This document shows, one piece after another, positions 6,870-14,243 of a stretch of DNA of 15,655 nt (its first letter is position 1; each line of letters opens with the position of its first letter). Location: positions 1-15,655 of the forward strand of contig JBKJPW010000204.1 of assembly GCA_046594225.1 (NCBI GenBank), read 5' to 3'. The stretch is from UBA4416 sp046594225. GTDB lineage: Bacteria > Bacteroidota > Bacteroidia > B-17B0 > Aurantibacillaceae. Below the pieces are notes generated by a model. It was given only the letters and a program-made list of their open reading frames with translations, searched no databases and was not told where the DNA came from. The position numbers and the translations under genes are program-made.

Positions 6870-7853
6870 TTGCTTAAACTATCTGCTTTAAATAACGACC
6901 AAATAAATTATGCAAACATTGGCTTAATGCTGTTGGCTGCTATTTTATCTTTTATACTTCCTTTTGAGTTGTTTTTATTTTCTTATGCTGTATTAGGCCC
7001 TTTGCATTACCTAACAGAAATAGGTTGGTTGCATAAAAAAAATTATTTCACTAAAGGCAAATATGATTTCTTGTTTTTGAGTGTATTGTGCGTGTTGGTT
7101 TTTTACTTCTCATATATCAATCCAGCAAAGTCGGATAAGCTAATTCCTAACATCATTTTATATGGTGTTTTGTTATCTCTTATTTTTGTATTCATAAAAG
7201 ATAATTTATATAGAATTGTTTTAGCTGTATTAGCAATTATTGGTATATCAATGTCTAAAATGGGATTCAACTATGTAATTGGGGTAGGCATATTTTTGCC
7301 AACTATAATTCATGTATTTATTTTTACTTGGGCTTTTATGTTTTATGGTGTTTTAAAAAATAAATCGTTTTCTGGCTATTTATCTGTTATTGCATTAGGG
7401 CTCATTGCCTTTTCTTTTTTTGTTATTAAAGCGCCAGGACTTCAATACGAGGTGTCGGCTTATGTTGGCAAAAGCTATGAATTATTTTATCTGTTAAATA
7501 AATTTTTAATTGATTTTTTTGGCCTAGAAACAACTTTAACAGACGAAAGAGCTTTGGTTTATACCACTAATGCAGGATTTATAGTGATGCGTTTTATTGC
7601 TTTTGCCTATACTTACCATTATTTAAACTGGTTTTCTAAAACATCGGTTATTCAGTGGCATAAAGTGCCAAAAAAAACCTTAATGATTACTATTGCAATT
7701 TGGTTGTTTTCTATTGTATTATACATTATCGACTATAATATTGGTCTAAAAGCACTCTATTTTTTGAGTTTTTTACATGTTTTTTTAGAATTCCCGCTTA
7801 ATATTACCTCATTTCAAGGTATTATAAAATCAGTATTGCCTGTTAAGAAATAG
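6870..7853 (+). CDS. Polytopic inner-membrane protein of unknown function
   Basis: Product of 327 residues with about eight hydrophobic helices (roughly 12-42, 66-84, 93-110, 112-128, 134-160, 168-187, 231-250 and 270-315). I recognise no named family. Polar residues that may matter lie at helix ends: LGPLHYLTEIGWLH (near 42-55), a His in LPTIIHVFIF (mid-protein), YTYHYLNWF followed by QWHK (about 247-266), and FLHVFLEFP near the C-terminus. Several His plus Glu at membrane boundaries recall metal-dependent membrane oxygenases or desaturases such as Brp/Blh carotene dioxygenases, but the canonical motifs are absent and this is only a suggestion. The TTG at 6870 is the first possible start after an in-frame TAA (6861). 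The next ATG is 18 codons in and would trim the first helix. A 72-bp gap separates it from mlaD. Confidence 0.75.
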   Translation: MLKLSALNNDQINYANIGLMLLAAILSFILPFELFLFSYAVLGPLHYLTEIGWLHKKNYFTKGKYDFLFLSVLCVLVFYFSYINPAKSDKLIPNIILYGVLLSLIFVFIKDNLYRIVLAVLAIIGISMSKMGFNYVIGVGIFLPTIIHVFIFTWAFMFYGVLKNKSFSGYLSVIALGLIAFSFFVIKAPGLQYEVSAYVGKSYELFYLLNKFLIDFFGLETTLTDERALVYTTNAGFIVMRFIAFAYTYHYLNWFSKTSVIQWHKVPKKTLMITIAIWLFSIVLYIIDYNIGLKALYFLSFLHVFLEFPLNITSFQGIIKSVLPVKK

Positions 7854-7873
7854 GCGCTAATTCTGTTTTTGCT

Positions 7874-7898
7874 AGCTTTATTATTTAATAATAAAGCT
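7874..7898. promoter_or_regulatory. Perfect 25-bp palindrome upstream of mlaD, possible operator
   Basis: AGCTTTATTATT (7874-7885) and AATAATAAAGCT (7887-7898) are exact inverted copies around a single T. The palindrome ends one base before the TATATTAG promoter-like element, so it covers the region where the -33 element would lie and is well placed for a dimeric regulator. No T-run follows on either strand, which argues against a terminator. Confidence 0.45.
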
Positions 7899-7914
7899 GT
7901 ATATTAGGGCTTCA
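7899..7914 (+). promoter_or_regulatory. Promoter-like motif of the mlaD unit, shared with mlaE
   Basis: The 16-mer GTATATTAGGGCTTCA agrees at 14 of 16 positions with the one before mlaE (14244-14259). Its TATATTAG (7900-7907) is one mismatch from the Bacteroidota -7 element TAnnTTTG. Transcription would begin near the CTTC, giving a leader of about 15 nt to the GTG at 7926. Confidence 0.45.
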
Positions 7915-7925
7915 AAAAATTGATT

Positions 7926-8909
7926 GTGAAAATTTCAAAAGAATTTAAAATAGGTATTGTTGTTACTGCTGCGATTGGCTTTTTTATTTGGGGATTTAAT
8001 TTCCTAAAAGGGCGAGATTTATTTAGTGATAAATACGAGTTGTACGCCGTGTATCCTAAAATTGATGGTTTAATTGAAGCAAATCCATTGTTAGTAAATG
8101 GATTCAAAGTTGGTCAAATCAATAAAATTTCTTTGGTAAAAGATAAAAATGGTGTTTATGGAGTTTTAGTAAAATTTCTTTTAACCGAAGACGTAAATAT
8201 TCCAAAACATTCTATTGCTCGAGCAGTGAGTTCGGATTTATTAGGGTCTAAGGCTGTTGAAATTATTTATAGTAACGAAATAGAGTTTGTAAGTTCAGGC
8301 GACACTTTAATTGCAGAAACGGAAGAAGGATTAAAAACCTCTGTTAGTAAGCAATTAGCACCTTTGCAGAAAAAAATTGAAGGATTATTGTCCTCTGTTG
8401 ATTCAGTGATGACTATTGTTGAAGTTGTATTAAATGATAAAACTCGCGAAAATTTAAGTAAGTCTTTTGAGAGTATTAAACTAGCCATTCAAAGTTTAGA
8501 ACAAACTGCCTATAAGTTGGATGATTTAGTAGCATCTGAAAAAGCAAAAATTTCTTCTATCCTTACCAAGTTAAATAGCTTAGCAGGAATGTTGGAACAT
8601 AATACTGGCAAGATTGATAACATTATTGGTAATTTTAGTAATCTGTCGGATAGCTTAGCAAAATCAAACTTAAAAAGTGCTATTGAAGAAGCTGATCGAA
8701 CTTTAGCTGAATTAAATAAATTAGTGGCTCAAATAAATTCAGGACAAGGCTCTTTAGGTAAACTTGCTAAAAACGATTCGTTATACAATAACTTAAATAA
8801 AGCTAGTGAAGACTTAGATAAATTAATGAAAGATCTACGTGTAAATCCTGAACGTTATATTCATTTCTCAGTATTTGGTAGAAAAGATAAAAACAAACCT
8901 AAACTTTAA
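7926..8909 (+). CDS. mlaD: MlaD-like MCE-domain lipid-transport protein
   Basis: Periplasmic substrate-binding part of an MCE lipid transporter, anchored in the inner membrane. It has one N-terminal membrane helix (about residues 9-25, followed by FLKGRDLF), then an MCE domain (about 36-120) with YPKIDGLIEANPLLVNGFKVG and the SSDLLGSKAVEI strand, and then a long helical or coiled-coil tail (about 135-300) with heptad-like SL and LN repeats, typical of the Bacteroidota version. I chose the GTG at 7926 because MKISKE-F-K-I-G is how relatives usually begin. A TTG at 7920 would add two residues. Its partners MlaE and MlaF are encoded 5.4 kb downstream, not next to it. It heads a close-packed run with Fe-S proteins (9-bp gap to the next gene), an arrangement I recall from other Bacteroidota genomes. 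Total about 327 residues, full length. Confidence 0.9.
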   Translation: MKISKEFKIGIVVTAAIGFFIWGFNFLKGRDLFSDKYELYAVYPKIDGLIEANPLLVNGFKVGQINKISLVKDKNGVYGVLVKFLLTEDVNIPKHSIARAVSSDLLGSKAVEIIYSNEIEFVSSGDTLIAETEEGLKTSVSKQLAPLQKKIEGLLSSVDSVMTIVEVVLNDKTRENLSKSFESIKLAIQSLEQTAYKLDDLVASEKAKISSILTKLNSLAGMLEHNTGKIDNIIGNFSNLSDSLAKSNLKSAIEEADRTLAELNKLVAQINSGQGSLGKLAKNDSLYNNLNKASEDLDKLMKDLRVNPERYIHFSVFGRKDKNKPKL

Positions 8910-8918
8910 ATTTGCGCT

Positions 8919-10244
8919 ATGATTTCATCAATCATTTTTATTGCTCTATTAATTGTTTCTAGTACGTATTTTTTCATTAATGCAAAAAAAATTCGTCGTA
9001 ACATTTTATTAGGAAAGGATATTTCTATTACTGATAATAAAGCTGAACGTTTTAAAACAATGGTATTGGTGGCTTTAGGTCAAAAGAAAATGTTTACTCG
9101 TCCTATTCCCGCAATTTTACATTTGTTTTTGTACGCTGCTTTTGTCATTACACAAATCGAATTAATAGAAATTATATTTGATGGTATTACAGGGCACCAC
9201 CGTGCATTTCGCCCATCTTTAGGAGGTTTTTATACTTTTATCGTTAGTTTCATCGAAATTTTATCAGTATTGGCTTTTATTGGTACCATTGCTTTTTTAG
9301 CAAGAAGAAATTTATTAAAAATTCCCCGCTTGGTAAAAAGTGAATTAAATGGTTGGCCAAAATTAGATGCCAATATTATTTTAATCATGGAAATTATATT
9401 GATTTGCTTCATCTTTATGATGAATGGAGCCGATGAAGTATTATATTCAAGAGGACAGTCTCATGCCGTAAATTTAGGAGACGGAACTTTAGGCTTAACC
9501 ATTAGTAGCCACTTAGGGCCGTTAATCTATGGCAATATGCCAGATGCAGGTTTACATGTAATTGAGCGTATTGGTTGGTGGGGACATATCATGATGGTAT
9601 TTGCTTTTTTAAATTATTTACCAAAATCAAAACACTTACATGTGTTGTTGGCTTTCCCTAATACCTATTTTTCTAATTTAAAATCAAAAGGACAATTCAC
9701 TAACTTATTTGAAGTAACAGATGTTGTAAAGCCAAATTTTGATCCAACTTATCAATCAGTACTCGACCCAAATGCAGTTATTAAATTTGGCGTTAAAGAT
9801 GTAACGGATTTGAATTGGAAAAATTTATTAGATGCTTATTCTTGCACTGAGTGCGGACGCTGCACCTCTGCTTGTCCTCAAAGCATAACAGGCAAAGCGT
9901 TATCACCTCGTAAAATCATGATGGATACGAGGGATAGATTAGAGGAAGTAGGGAAGAACATAGATAAAAATGGTGGTACTTTTGTAGATGATGGAAAAAC
10001 ATTATTAGGAGATTATATCACATCTGAAGAAATTTGGGCTTGCAATACTTGTAATGCTTGTGTGCAAGAATGCCCTGTAAATATTGATCCATTAGCAATC
10101 ATTGTTGGCTTGCGTCAGCAATTAGTTTTAGAACAAAGTTCAGCACCTAACGAACTAAACGGTATGTTTTCTAATTTAGAAAATAACGGCGCGCCTTGGC
10201 AATTCAGTCCTTCTGATAGAGCAAATTGGATAACTGAAAATTAA
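8919..10244 (+). CDS. Membrane-bound [4Fe-4S] dicluster protein, HdrD/YwjF N-terminal type
   Basis: 441 residues. The N-terminal half has membrane helices (about 3-20, 65-90, 102-127, 150-168 and 212-233) resembling the NarI-like heme-b domain of menaquinone oxidoreductases. Possible heme ligands are H68, H93/H94, H213, H223 and the KHLH pair H239/H241. The second half carries two [4Fe-4S] motifs: C309-x2-C312-x2-C315-x3-C319-P and C375-x2-C378-x2-C381-x3-C385-P. The protein then ends, where YwjF/EMO-type enzymes continue into two CCG domains; those are supplied by the gene at 10710. Together they would carry electrons between a soluble donor, plausibly electron-transfer flavoprotein, and menaquinone. 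The donor is inference. It lies between mlaD and the HAD gene with gaps of 9 and 13 bp. Confidence 0.85.
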   Translation: MISSIIFIALLIVSSTYFFINAKKIRRNILLGKDISITDNKAERFKTMVLVALGQKKMFTRPIPAILHLFLYAAFVITQIELIEIIFDGITGHHRAFRPSLGGFYTFIVSFIEILSVLAFIGTIAFLARRNLLKIPRLVKSELNGWPKLDANIILIMEIILICFIFMMNGADEVLYSRGQSHAVNLGDGTLGLTISSHLGPLIYGNMPDAGLHVIERIGWWGHIMMVFAFLNYLPKSKHLHVLLAFPNTYFSNLKSKGQFTNLFEVTDVVKPNFDPTYQSVLDPNAVIKFGVKDVTDLNWKNLLDAYSCTECGRCTSACPQSITGKALSPRKIMMDTRDRLEEVGKNIDKNGGTFVDDGKTLLGDYITSEEIWACNTCNACVQECPVNIDPLAIIVGLRQQLVLEQSSAPNELNGMFSNLENNGAPWQFSPSDRANWITEN

Positions 10245-10257
10245 TAATACAATAAAC

Positions 10258-10677
10258 ATGAATTTAAAATTAGTAGAGAAAGAAGAGAACGGACAAAAAA
10301 TTAGTCCTGTTTTACCTTCACATGTAAAAAATTATTTGATTGACATTGACGGAACTATTTGTGATGATATTCCAAATGAGGAGCCCGAAAGAATGGAAAC
10401 AGCAGAATTATATCCTGAAGCATTAGTTACTTTAAATAAGTGGTTCGATGAAGGACATATTATTACTTTTTTCACTTCTCGAACAGAAGAACATAGAACA
10501 GTAACCGAAAGATGGTTAAACAAACATGGATTTAAATATCAAGGGTTATTAATGGGGAAACCACGTGGAGGTAATTACCATTGGGTAGATAATCACATGG
10601 TAAGAGCTACTCGCTACGAAGGAAGATTTACAGATTTAATTGAGAAAAACGTAACTATTCAGGTTTTTGAACAATAG
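10258..10677 (+). CDS. Small HAD-superfamily phosphatase-like protein
   Basis: Cytosolic protein of 139 residues with the HAD motifs in order: DIDGT (D29, D31; nucleophile and acid/base Asp), FFTSR (T73, S74), GKP (K101) and WVDN (D111). There is no cap domain, so it is close to a minimal HAD core. It should hydrolyse a phosphate ester or act on a phosphorylated macromolecule; the substrate is unknown. Relatives in Bacteroidota are sometimes labelled phosphoheptose isomerase, but no SIS-type isomerase fold is visible and that name should not be used. It sits between the two halves of the Fe-S oxidoreductase, 13 bp after the first and 32 bp before the second. This suggests a link to that complex, possibly assembly or regulation, but the sequence does not prove it. 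The ATG at 10258 is the natural start. Confidence 0.8.
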   Translation: MNLKLVEKEENGQKISPVLPSHVKNYLIDIDGTICDDIPNEEPERMETAELYPEALVTLNKWFDEGHIITFFTSRTEEHRTVTERWLNKHGFKYQGLLMGKPRGGNYHWVDNHMVRATRYEGRFTDLIEKNVTIQVFEQ

Positions 10678-10709
10678 TTTCTTAAACCATTAAACATAAT
10701 TGACAAACT

Positions 10710-11498
10710 ATGGAAACTTTGAAAGTACCAACAATGCAAGAAAAAATTGCCAATGGCGAAACTCCTGATATTTTATTTTGGGTAGGTTGTAGTGGCAGTT
10801 TTGATGATAGAGCAAAAAAAATCACCAAGGCTATTGTTCGTATTTTGAACCACGTAGGCGCAAACTTTGCGGTACTTGGCGTTGAAGAGTCTTGTACGGG
10901 TGATCCTGCAAAACGTGCCGGTAACGAATTTTTATTTCAAATGCAAGCCATGCAAAATATCACTATTTTAAATGGTTATGATGTAAAAAAAATAGTAACA
11001 GGCTGTCCGCATTGTTTTAATACCATTAAAAATGAATATCCTGAATTAGGTGGTAAATACGAAGTGATTCATCACACCGAATTAGTGCAACAATTAATTA
11101 ACGAAGGAAAATTAAAAGTACAAGGTGGAGAATTTAAAGGAAAGAAAATCGTTTTTCACGACCCTTGTTATTTAGGAAGAGCAAACAATGTGTACGAAGC
11201 GCCGCGTGATGTGATTCAAAAATTGGACGCTGAGTTAGTAGAAATGAAACGGAGCAAAGCCAATGGTTTATGTTGTGGAGCAGGTGGTGCACAAATGTTT
11301 AAAGAAGCGGAAAAAGGTTCAAAAGAAGTAAATGTGGAAAGGGCAGAAGAAGCACTATCTCATAATCCGGATATTATTGCAGTTGGTTGTCCGTTTTGTA
11401 ATACCATGATGACAGATGGTGTGAAACATTTTAATAAAGAAGATAAAACCAAAGTATTGGATGTAGCAGAATTAATTGCTTCAGCTAACGATTTATAA
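10710..11498 (+). CDS. CCG-domain Fe-S protein, HdrB/GlpC C-terminal type
   Basis: 262 residues with two cysteine-rich (CCG) domains. The first has C27 in VGCSGS, a variant E-S-C62-T-G in place of CCG, and C99-P-H-C102. The second is canonical: C153 in HDPCYLGR, C188-C189-G and C227-P-F-C230. Such domains bind a noncubane [4Fe-4S] cluster in heterodisulfide reductase HdrB, or serve electron transfer in glycerol-3-phosphate, lactate and ETF oxidoreductases. No signal peptide or membrane helix, so it should dock on the cytosolic side of the membrane Fe-S protein encoded at 8919. The two genes together equal one YwjF/EMO-type protein. The variant first site may bind a cluster differently or only help structure. 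It ends 7 bp before the lipoprotein gene. Confidence 0.85.
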   Translation: METLKVPTMQEKIANGETPDILFWVGCSGSFDDRAKKITKAIVRILNHVGANFAVLGVEESCTGDPAKRAGNEFLFQMQAMQNITILNGYDVKKIVTGCPHCFNTIKNEYPELGGKYEVIHHTELVQQLINEGKLKVQGGEFKGKKIVFHDPCYLGRANNVYEAPRDVIQKLDAELVEMKRSKANGLCCGAGGAQMFKEAEKGSKEVNVERAEEALSHNPDIIAVGCPFCNTMMTDGVKHFNKEDKTKVLDVAELIASANDL

Positions 11499-11505
11499 AA
11501 CATCT

Positions 11506-12528
11506 ATGAAAAAACTATTTGCACTTTTTATAATTTCAATTGCTTTTATTTCATGTACTACAAAAGAAGAAGGCGCTACGGAAAATTCCCATAGAGCAGA
11601 TTCTCTTTTAAAAGTGATTAACTCCCCAGAATTGGCCGCTTTAAATAAAAAAATATTAGACAGTCCGGATGATGCTAATTTATACAACGAACGTGCTAAA
11701 ATTTATTTACAGTTTCGGCAGTTTGAAGATGCTATTAGCGATGCTAAACGAGCTATTAGAATAGATACAAGTAATGCTAATTTTTATTTAACGGAGGCGG
11801 ATATTTTTTTCGCTGCTAACGAAACTCGAAATGCCAAAGACGTTTTAGAAAACGTTGTAAAGAAATTTCCAGAAAATACAGATGGTTTATTGAAATTAGG
11901 GGAACTCTATTACTTTGTAAAACAATACGAAAACGCTTTTGCTAAAATCAATCAAGCCTTAAAAGTGAACGAAAATTTAGCGAAAGGTTATTATTTAAAA
12001 GGAAGCATCTATAAAGAAATTGGCGACACAGCTAAAGCTATTTCGAGTTTAGAAACAGCTATTGAGCAAGACAATAAAAATTACGGTGCTTTTTTAGAAC
12101 TAGGTTTAATTTATGGAGCCAAGAAAAATGCTTTAGCCTTTGAATACTATAATAATGCTATTAGTTTAAATCCTACGAATGTTGAAGCTCTATACGCTAA
12201 AGCAAAATTAACGCAGGATCTGAATCAGATTAAAGAGGCAGTAGTTATGTATAATCAAATTTTAAAAATTGATTCATTTCATGTGTTCTCTATTTATAAT
12301 TTAGGAGCTATTGAGTTTGGAATTAATTCAAATCCAATGGTTGCACTTAATTATTTTACTAGAGCTATTAATGCAAATCCGAAATACGCAGAAGCTTATT
12401 ATGCAAGAGGAGCTTGTTACCAGGAGTTAAAAGATAAAAATAATGCTTTAGCAGATTATCAAATGTGTTTACAGTTAAAACCAAATTACGAGCCAGCAGT
12501 AGATGGTTTAAATTCTTTAGGGAAGTAA
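11506..12528 (+). CDS. TPR-repeat lipoprotein
   Basis: 340 residues. The N-terminus is a lipoprotein signal: Lys-Lys, a hydrophobic core, and the lipobox AFISC with lipidated C17, followed by a polar T-T-K-E-E stretch. From about residue 57 to 330 there are seven or eight tetratricopeptide repeats of about 34 residues (for example A-x-x-Y-x-x-F near 64-70, YYLKGSIYKEIGD near 162-174, AEAYYARGACYQELKD near 295-310). The protein should be anchored to a periplasmic or outer-membrane leaflet and act as a scaffold for protein contacts; the partner is unknown. I chose the ATG at 11506 because it gives the lipoprotein signal. An upstream in-frame start at 11476 would overlap the previous gene and add ten residues ahead of it. 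It is the last gene before the terminator at 12603-12638. Confidence 0.87.
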   Translation: MKKLFALFIISIAFISCTTKEEGATENSHRADSLLKVINSPELAALNKKILDSPDDANLYNERAKIYLQFRQFEDAISDAKRAIRIDTSNANFYLTEADIFFAANETRNAKDVLENVVKKFPENTDGLLKLGELYYFVKQYENAFAKINQALKVNENLAKGYYLKGSIYKEIGDTAKAISSLETAIEQDNKNYGAFLELGLIYGAKKNALAFEYYNNAISLNPTNVEALYAKAKLTQDLNQIKEAVVMYNQILKIDSFHVFSIYNLGAIEFGINSNPMVALNYFTRAINANPKYAEAYYARGACYQELKDKNNALADYQMCLQLKPNYEPAVDGLNSLGK

Positions 12529-12602
12529 TTTGTTTCTTTAATCTTATTACAATAAAACTACTCAAGCATTTTGATGCCCATCTTCATTAAGATTTATCAA
12601 TA

Positions 12603-12638
12603 AAAAAGCCCGATAAGAAATTTCATATCGGGCTTTTT
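12603..12638. terminator. Bidirectional Rho-independent terminator
   Basis: GCCCGATA (12608-12615) pairs perfectly with TATCGGGC (12626-12633) around a 10-base loop. An A-run lies on the left (12602-12607) and a T-run on the right (12634-12638). It therefore serves both the plus-strand lipoprotein operon and the convergent minus-strand rpsP gene. Confidence 0.9.
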
Positions 12639-12655
12639 ATGTATTTAATTTAAAA

Positions 12656-13192
12656 CTATGCTTCTGTGTTTTCTGCTGCCGGAGCATCAGTTTCTGGAGC
12701 TGCTGTTTCTTCAACCGCAGGAGTTTCTTCAACAACTGCTGTTTTAGCTGCAATTTTAGCTGCTCTTGCCTCTTTTGAAACAGTTTCAGCTTTTGCTTTA
12801 TCAGCTACGGCTTTTTTATCAGCTACTGATAAACCATCCTTTTTAGAAACAATTTTGCTATCTTTTTGGTCTAACCATTTAGCAAAACGCTCTTCAACTT
12901 GCGCTTCAGTTAAAGCACCTTTTTTAACACCATCTAATAAGTGTTTTTTCATTAAAATACCTTTGTAAGATAAAATAGCTTTACAAGTATCTGTTGGTAC
13001 AGCACCGTTTTGTAACCATTTTAAGGTATTTTCAAAATTTAAATCAATAGTTGCTGGGTTCGTATTAGGATTGTAAGTTCCTAATTTTTCTATAAAAGCT
13101 CCATCTCTTGGTGCACGACCATCCGCTGCTACCACGTGGAAAAACGCTGCGTCTTTCTTTCCGTGTCTTTGTAGTCTAATCTTTACTGCCAT
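12656..13192 (-). CDS. rpsP: 30S ribosomal protein S16 with long C-terminal extension
   Basis: Component of the small ribosomal subunit needed for 30S assembly. The S16 core is in the first 80-90 residues (MAVKIRLQRHGKKDAAFFHVV, then DGRAPRDGAFIEKLGTYNPN and W-L-x-N-G-A-V-P-T-D). The protein is 178 residues, about twice the 80-90 of the E. coli protein. The extra part is a Lys-rich helical segment (about 105-150) and a tail of Ala, Glu, Pro and Thr (about 151-178). Such tails are common in Bacteroidota S16. In many bacteria rpsP is followed by rimM; here a terminator follows directly, so it is monocistronic. The promoter candidate is 25 nt upstream of the ATG at 13192. Confidence 0.96.
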   Translation of the reverse strand: MAVKIRLQRHGKKDAAFFHVVAADGRAPRDGAFIEKLGTYNPNTNPATIDLNFENTLKWLQNGAVPTDTCKAILSYKGILMKKHLLDGVKKGALTEAQVEERFAKWLDQKDSKIVSKKDGLSVADKKAVADKAKAETVSKEARAAKIAAKTAVVEETPAVEETAAPETDAPAAENTEA

Positions 13193-13217
13193 TTTTTTAT
13201 TTTTTAAGTTTGGGCTG

Positions 13218-13225
13218 CAAATATC
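13218..13225 (-). promoter_or_regulatory. Possible -7 promoter element of rpsP
   Basis: On the minus strand GATATTTG, followed by CAGCCC, is one mismatch from TAnnTTTG and lies 25 nt before the ATG. The gap to the divergent stress-protein gene (13193-13346) holds this element and the one at 13298 and nothing else I can identify. Confidence 0.4.
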
Positions 13226-13297
13226 GGCAAATAAATTTAATTAACAGTCATATCTTAAAAATTATTTTTATAAAGGTCTAAATATCATTAATTTGAC

Positions 13298-13305
13298 TAA
13301 TTTTG
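13298..13305 (+). promoter_or_regulatory. -7 promoter element of the universal stress protein gene
   Basis: TAATTTTG matches TAnnTTTG exactly, 41 nt before the ATG at 13347, giving a leader of roughly 35 nt. A -33 TTG is not evident at the usual distance. Confidence 0.45.
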
Positions 13306-13346
13306 TAAGTTCATAACGGTAAATTTTAAAACCTAAAACCTTATAT

Positions 13347-14174
13347 ATGAAGTTACAAGAGCGTGGCACCCTATTAATTCCTATTGATTTTACTGAACAA
13401 TCACTATTAGCCATTAAACAGGCTTATAATTTAGCTAAATACACTCATTCTAAAATCGTTTTACTCCATTCTTACGAAAAAGTAGGAGAAGAAAAATATG
13501 ATGAGTTAAAAGCCTTAACCAAACAAACAGAAACTGAAAGTGGCGTTCCTACTGAGTTTATGAATGTAAAAGGTAATATTTACAGCGAAGTACCTAGAGT
13601 TGCCGAAGAAATTGAGGCTACTTTGGTAATTGTTGGTTTAGAAAGTCATATGAGCACAAAAAACATTGTAGGTGCTAGTGCATCTAAAATGATTAGAGAG
13701 TGTGTTTGCCCTGTTATTTCTATCAGAGGTAAAGATCATAAAGATGGTTGCGAAAACATCTTGTTACCATTGGATTTATCTCGTGAATCCCGCGAAAAAG
13801 TGGATGTAGCGGTTCAATTTGCTCACTATTTTGGAGCATCTATTCGTATTTTAGGTGTATTTAGTTTATCTGATGCAGCTTACGAAAACCAATTATTAGC
13901 TTATTCTCACCAAGTAAAACAGTACATTAAAGGAAAAGGTATTTCTTGTTCAAATAAATCGTTGGCCAGTGATAGCGTTGCAGATACAATTGTTGAGTAT
14001 GCTAACAAAATTGAATCAGATTTAATTGTGATTATGAATAAACCAAATTTAAGCATAAAAGAGTTTTTCAGTGGTACCGAAGCTCAAAAAGTAGTAGACA
14101 TTAGTAATTTACCTGTAATGACGATTAACCCTTCTAAAAAGGAAAGTATGACTCATTTCGGAACAGGGATGTAA
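13347..14174 (+). CDS. Tandem universal stress protein (UspA family)
   Basis: 275 residues with two UspA domains in one chain. The first is about residues 6-135 (TLLIPIDFTEQSLLAIKQA, KIVLLHSYE, ATLVIVGLES, CPVISIRG) and the second about 138-265 (NILLPLDLSRESREKVDVA, ASIRILGVFS, SDLIVIMNK, LPVMTINPS). Usp proteins help survival under starvation or respiratory stress; there is no defined reaction. The ATP-binding loop G-x2-G-x9-G-S/T is degenerate in both halves (VGLESHMSTKNIVGASASK; MNKPNLSIKEFFSGTEAQK), so nucleotide binding may be lost in one or both; that is inference. It is soluble and cytosolic, with its own promoter candidate and its own terminator (14195-14226), so it is probably monocistronic. 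Start at the ATG at 13347. Confidence 0.9.
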   Translation: MKLQERGTLLIPIDFTEQSLLAIKQAYNLAKYTHSKIVLLHSYEKVGEEKYDELKALTKQTETESGVPTEFMNVKGNIYSEVPRVAEEIEATLVIVGLESHMSTKNIVGASASKMIRECVCPVISIRGKDHKDGCENILLPLDLSRESREKVDVAVQFAHYFGASIRILGVFSLSDAAYENQLLAYSHQVKQYIKGKGISCSNKSLASDSVADTIVEYANKIESDLIVIMNKPNLSIKEFFSGTEAQKVVDISNLPVMTINPSKKESMTHFGTGM

Positions 14175-14194
14175 CATTAAATATAAAATTAAGG

Positions 14195-14226
14195 AACGCT
14201 GTCCGCAATATCGGATAGCGTTTTTT
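14195..14226 (+). terminator. Rho-independent terminator after the universal stress protein gene
   Basis: AACGCT and TCCG (14195-14205, one G between them) pair with CGGA and AGCGTT (14212-14222, one T between them, a G-T wobble). The loop is CAATAT, and the T-run continues to 14226. Confidence 0.88.
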
Positions 14227-14243
14227 ATTTACAAGCCTTAGTC

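Noticed and set aside
7874..7898. Palindrome as terminator of the membrane-protein gene
   Set aside because: All-AT-rich stem with no T-run after it on either strand, and it touches a promoter-like element.
10258..10677. Phosphoheptose isomerase as the name of the small HAD gene
   Set aside because: The protein has HAD motifs (DIDGT, TSR, K, WVDN) and no sugar-isomerase SIS fold; that name is probably a propagated mislabel.
11476..11506. Upstream in-frame start of the TPR lipoprotein at 11476
   Set aside because: It lies inside the preceding gene and would bury the lipoprotein signal peptide; the ATG at 11506 fits.
12666..12968. Plus-strand open frame rich in Ala and Ser
   Set aside because: Mirror image of the Ala/Glu-rich tail of S16; compositional artefact.
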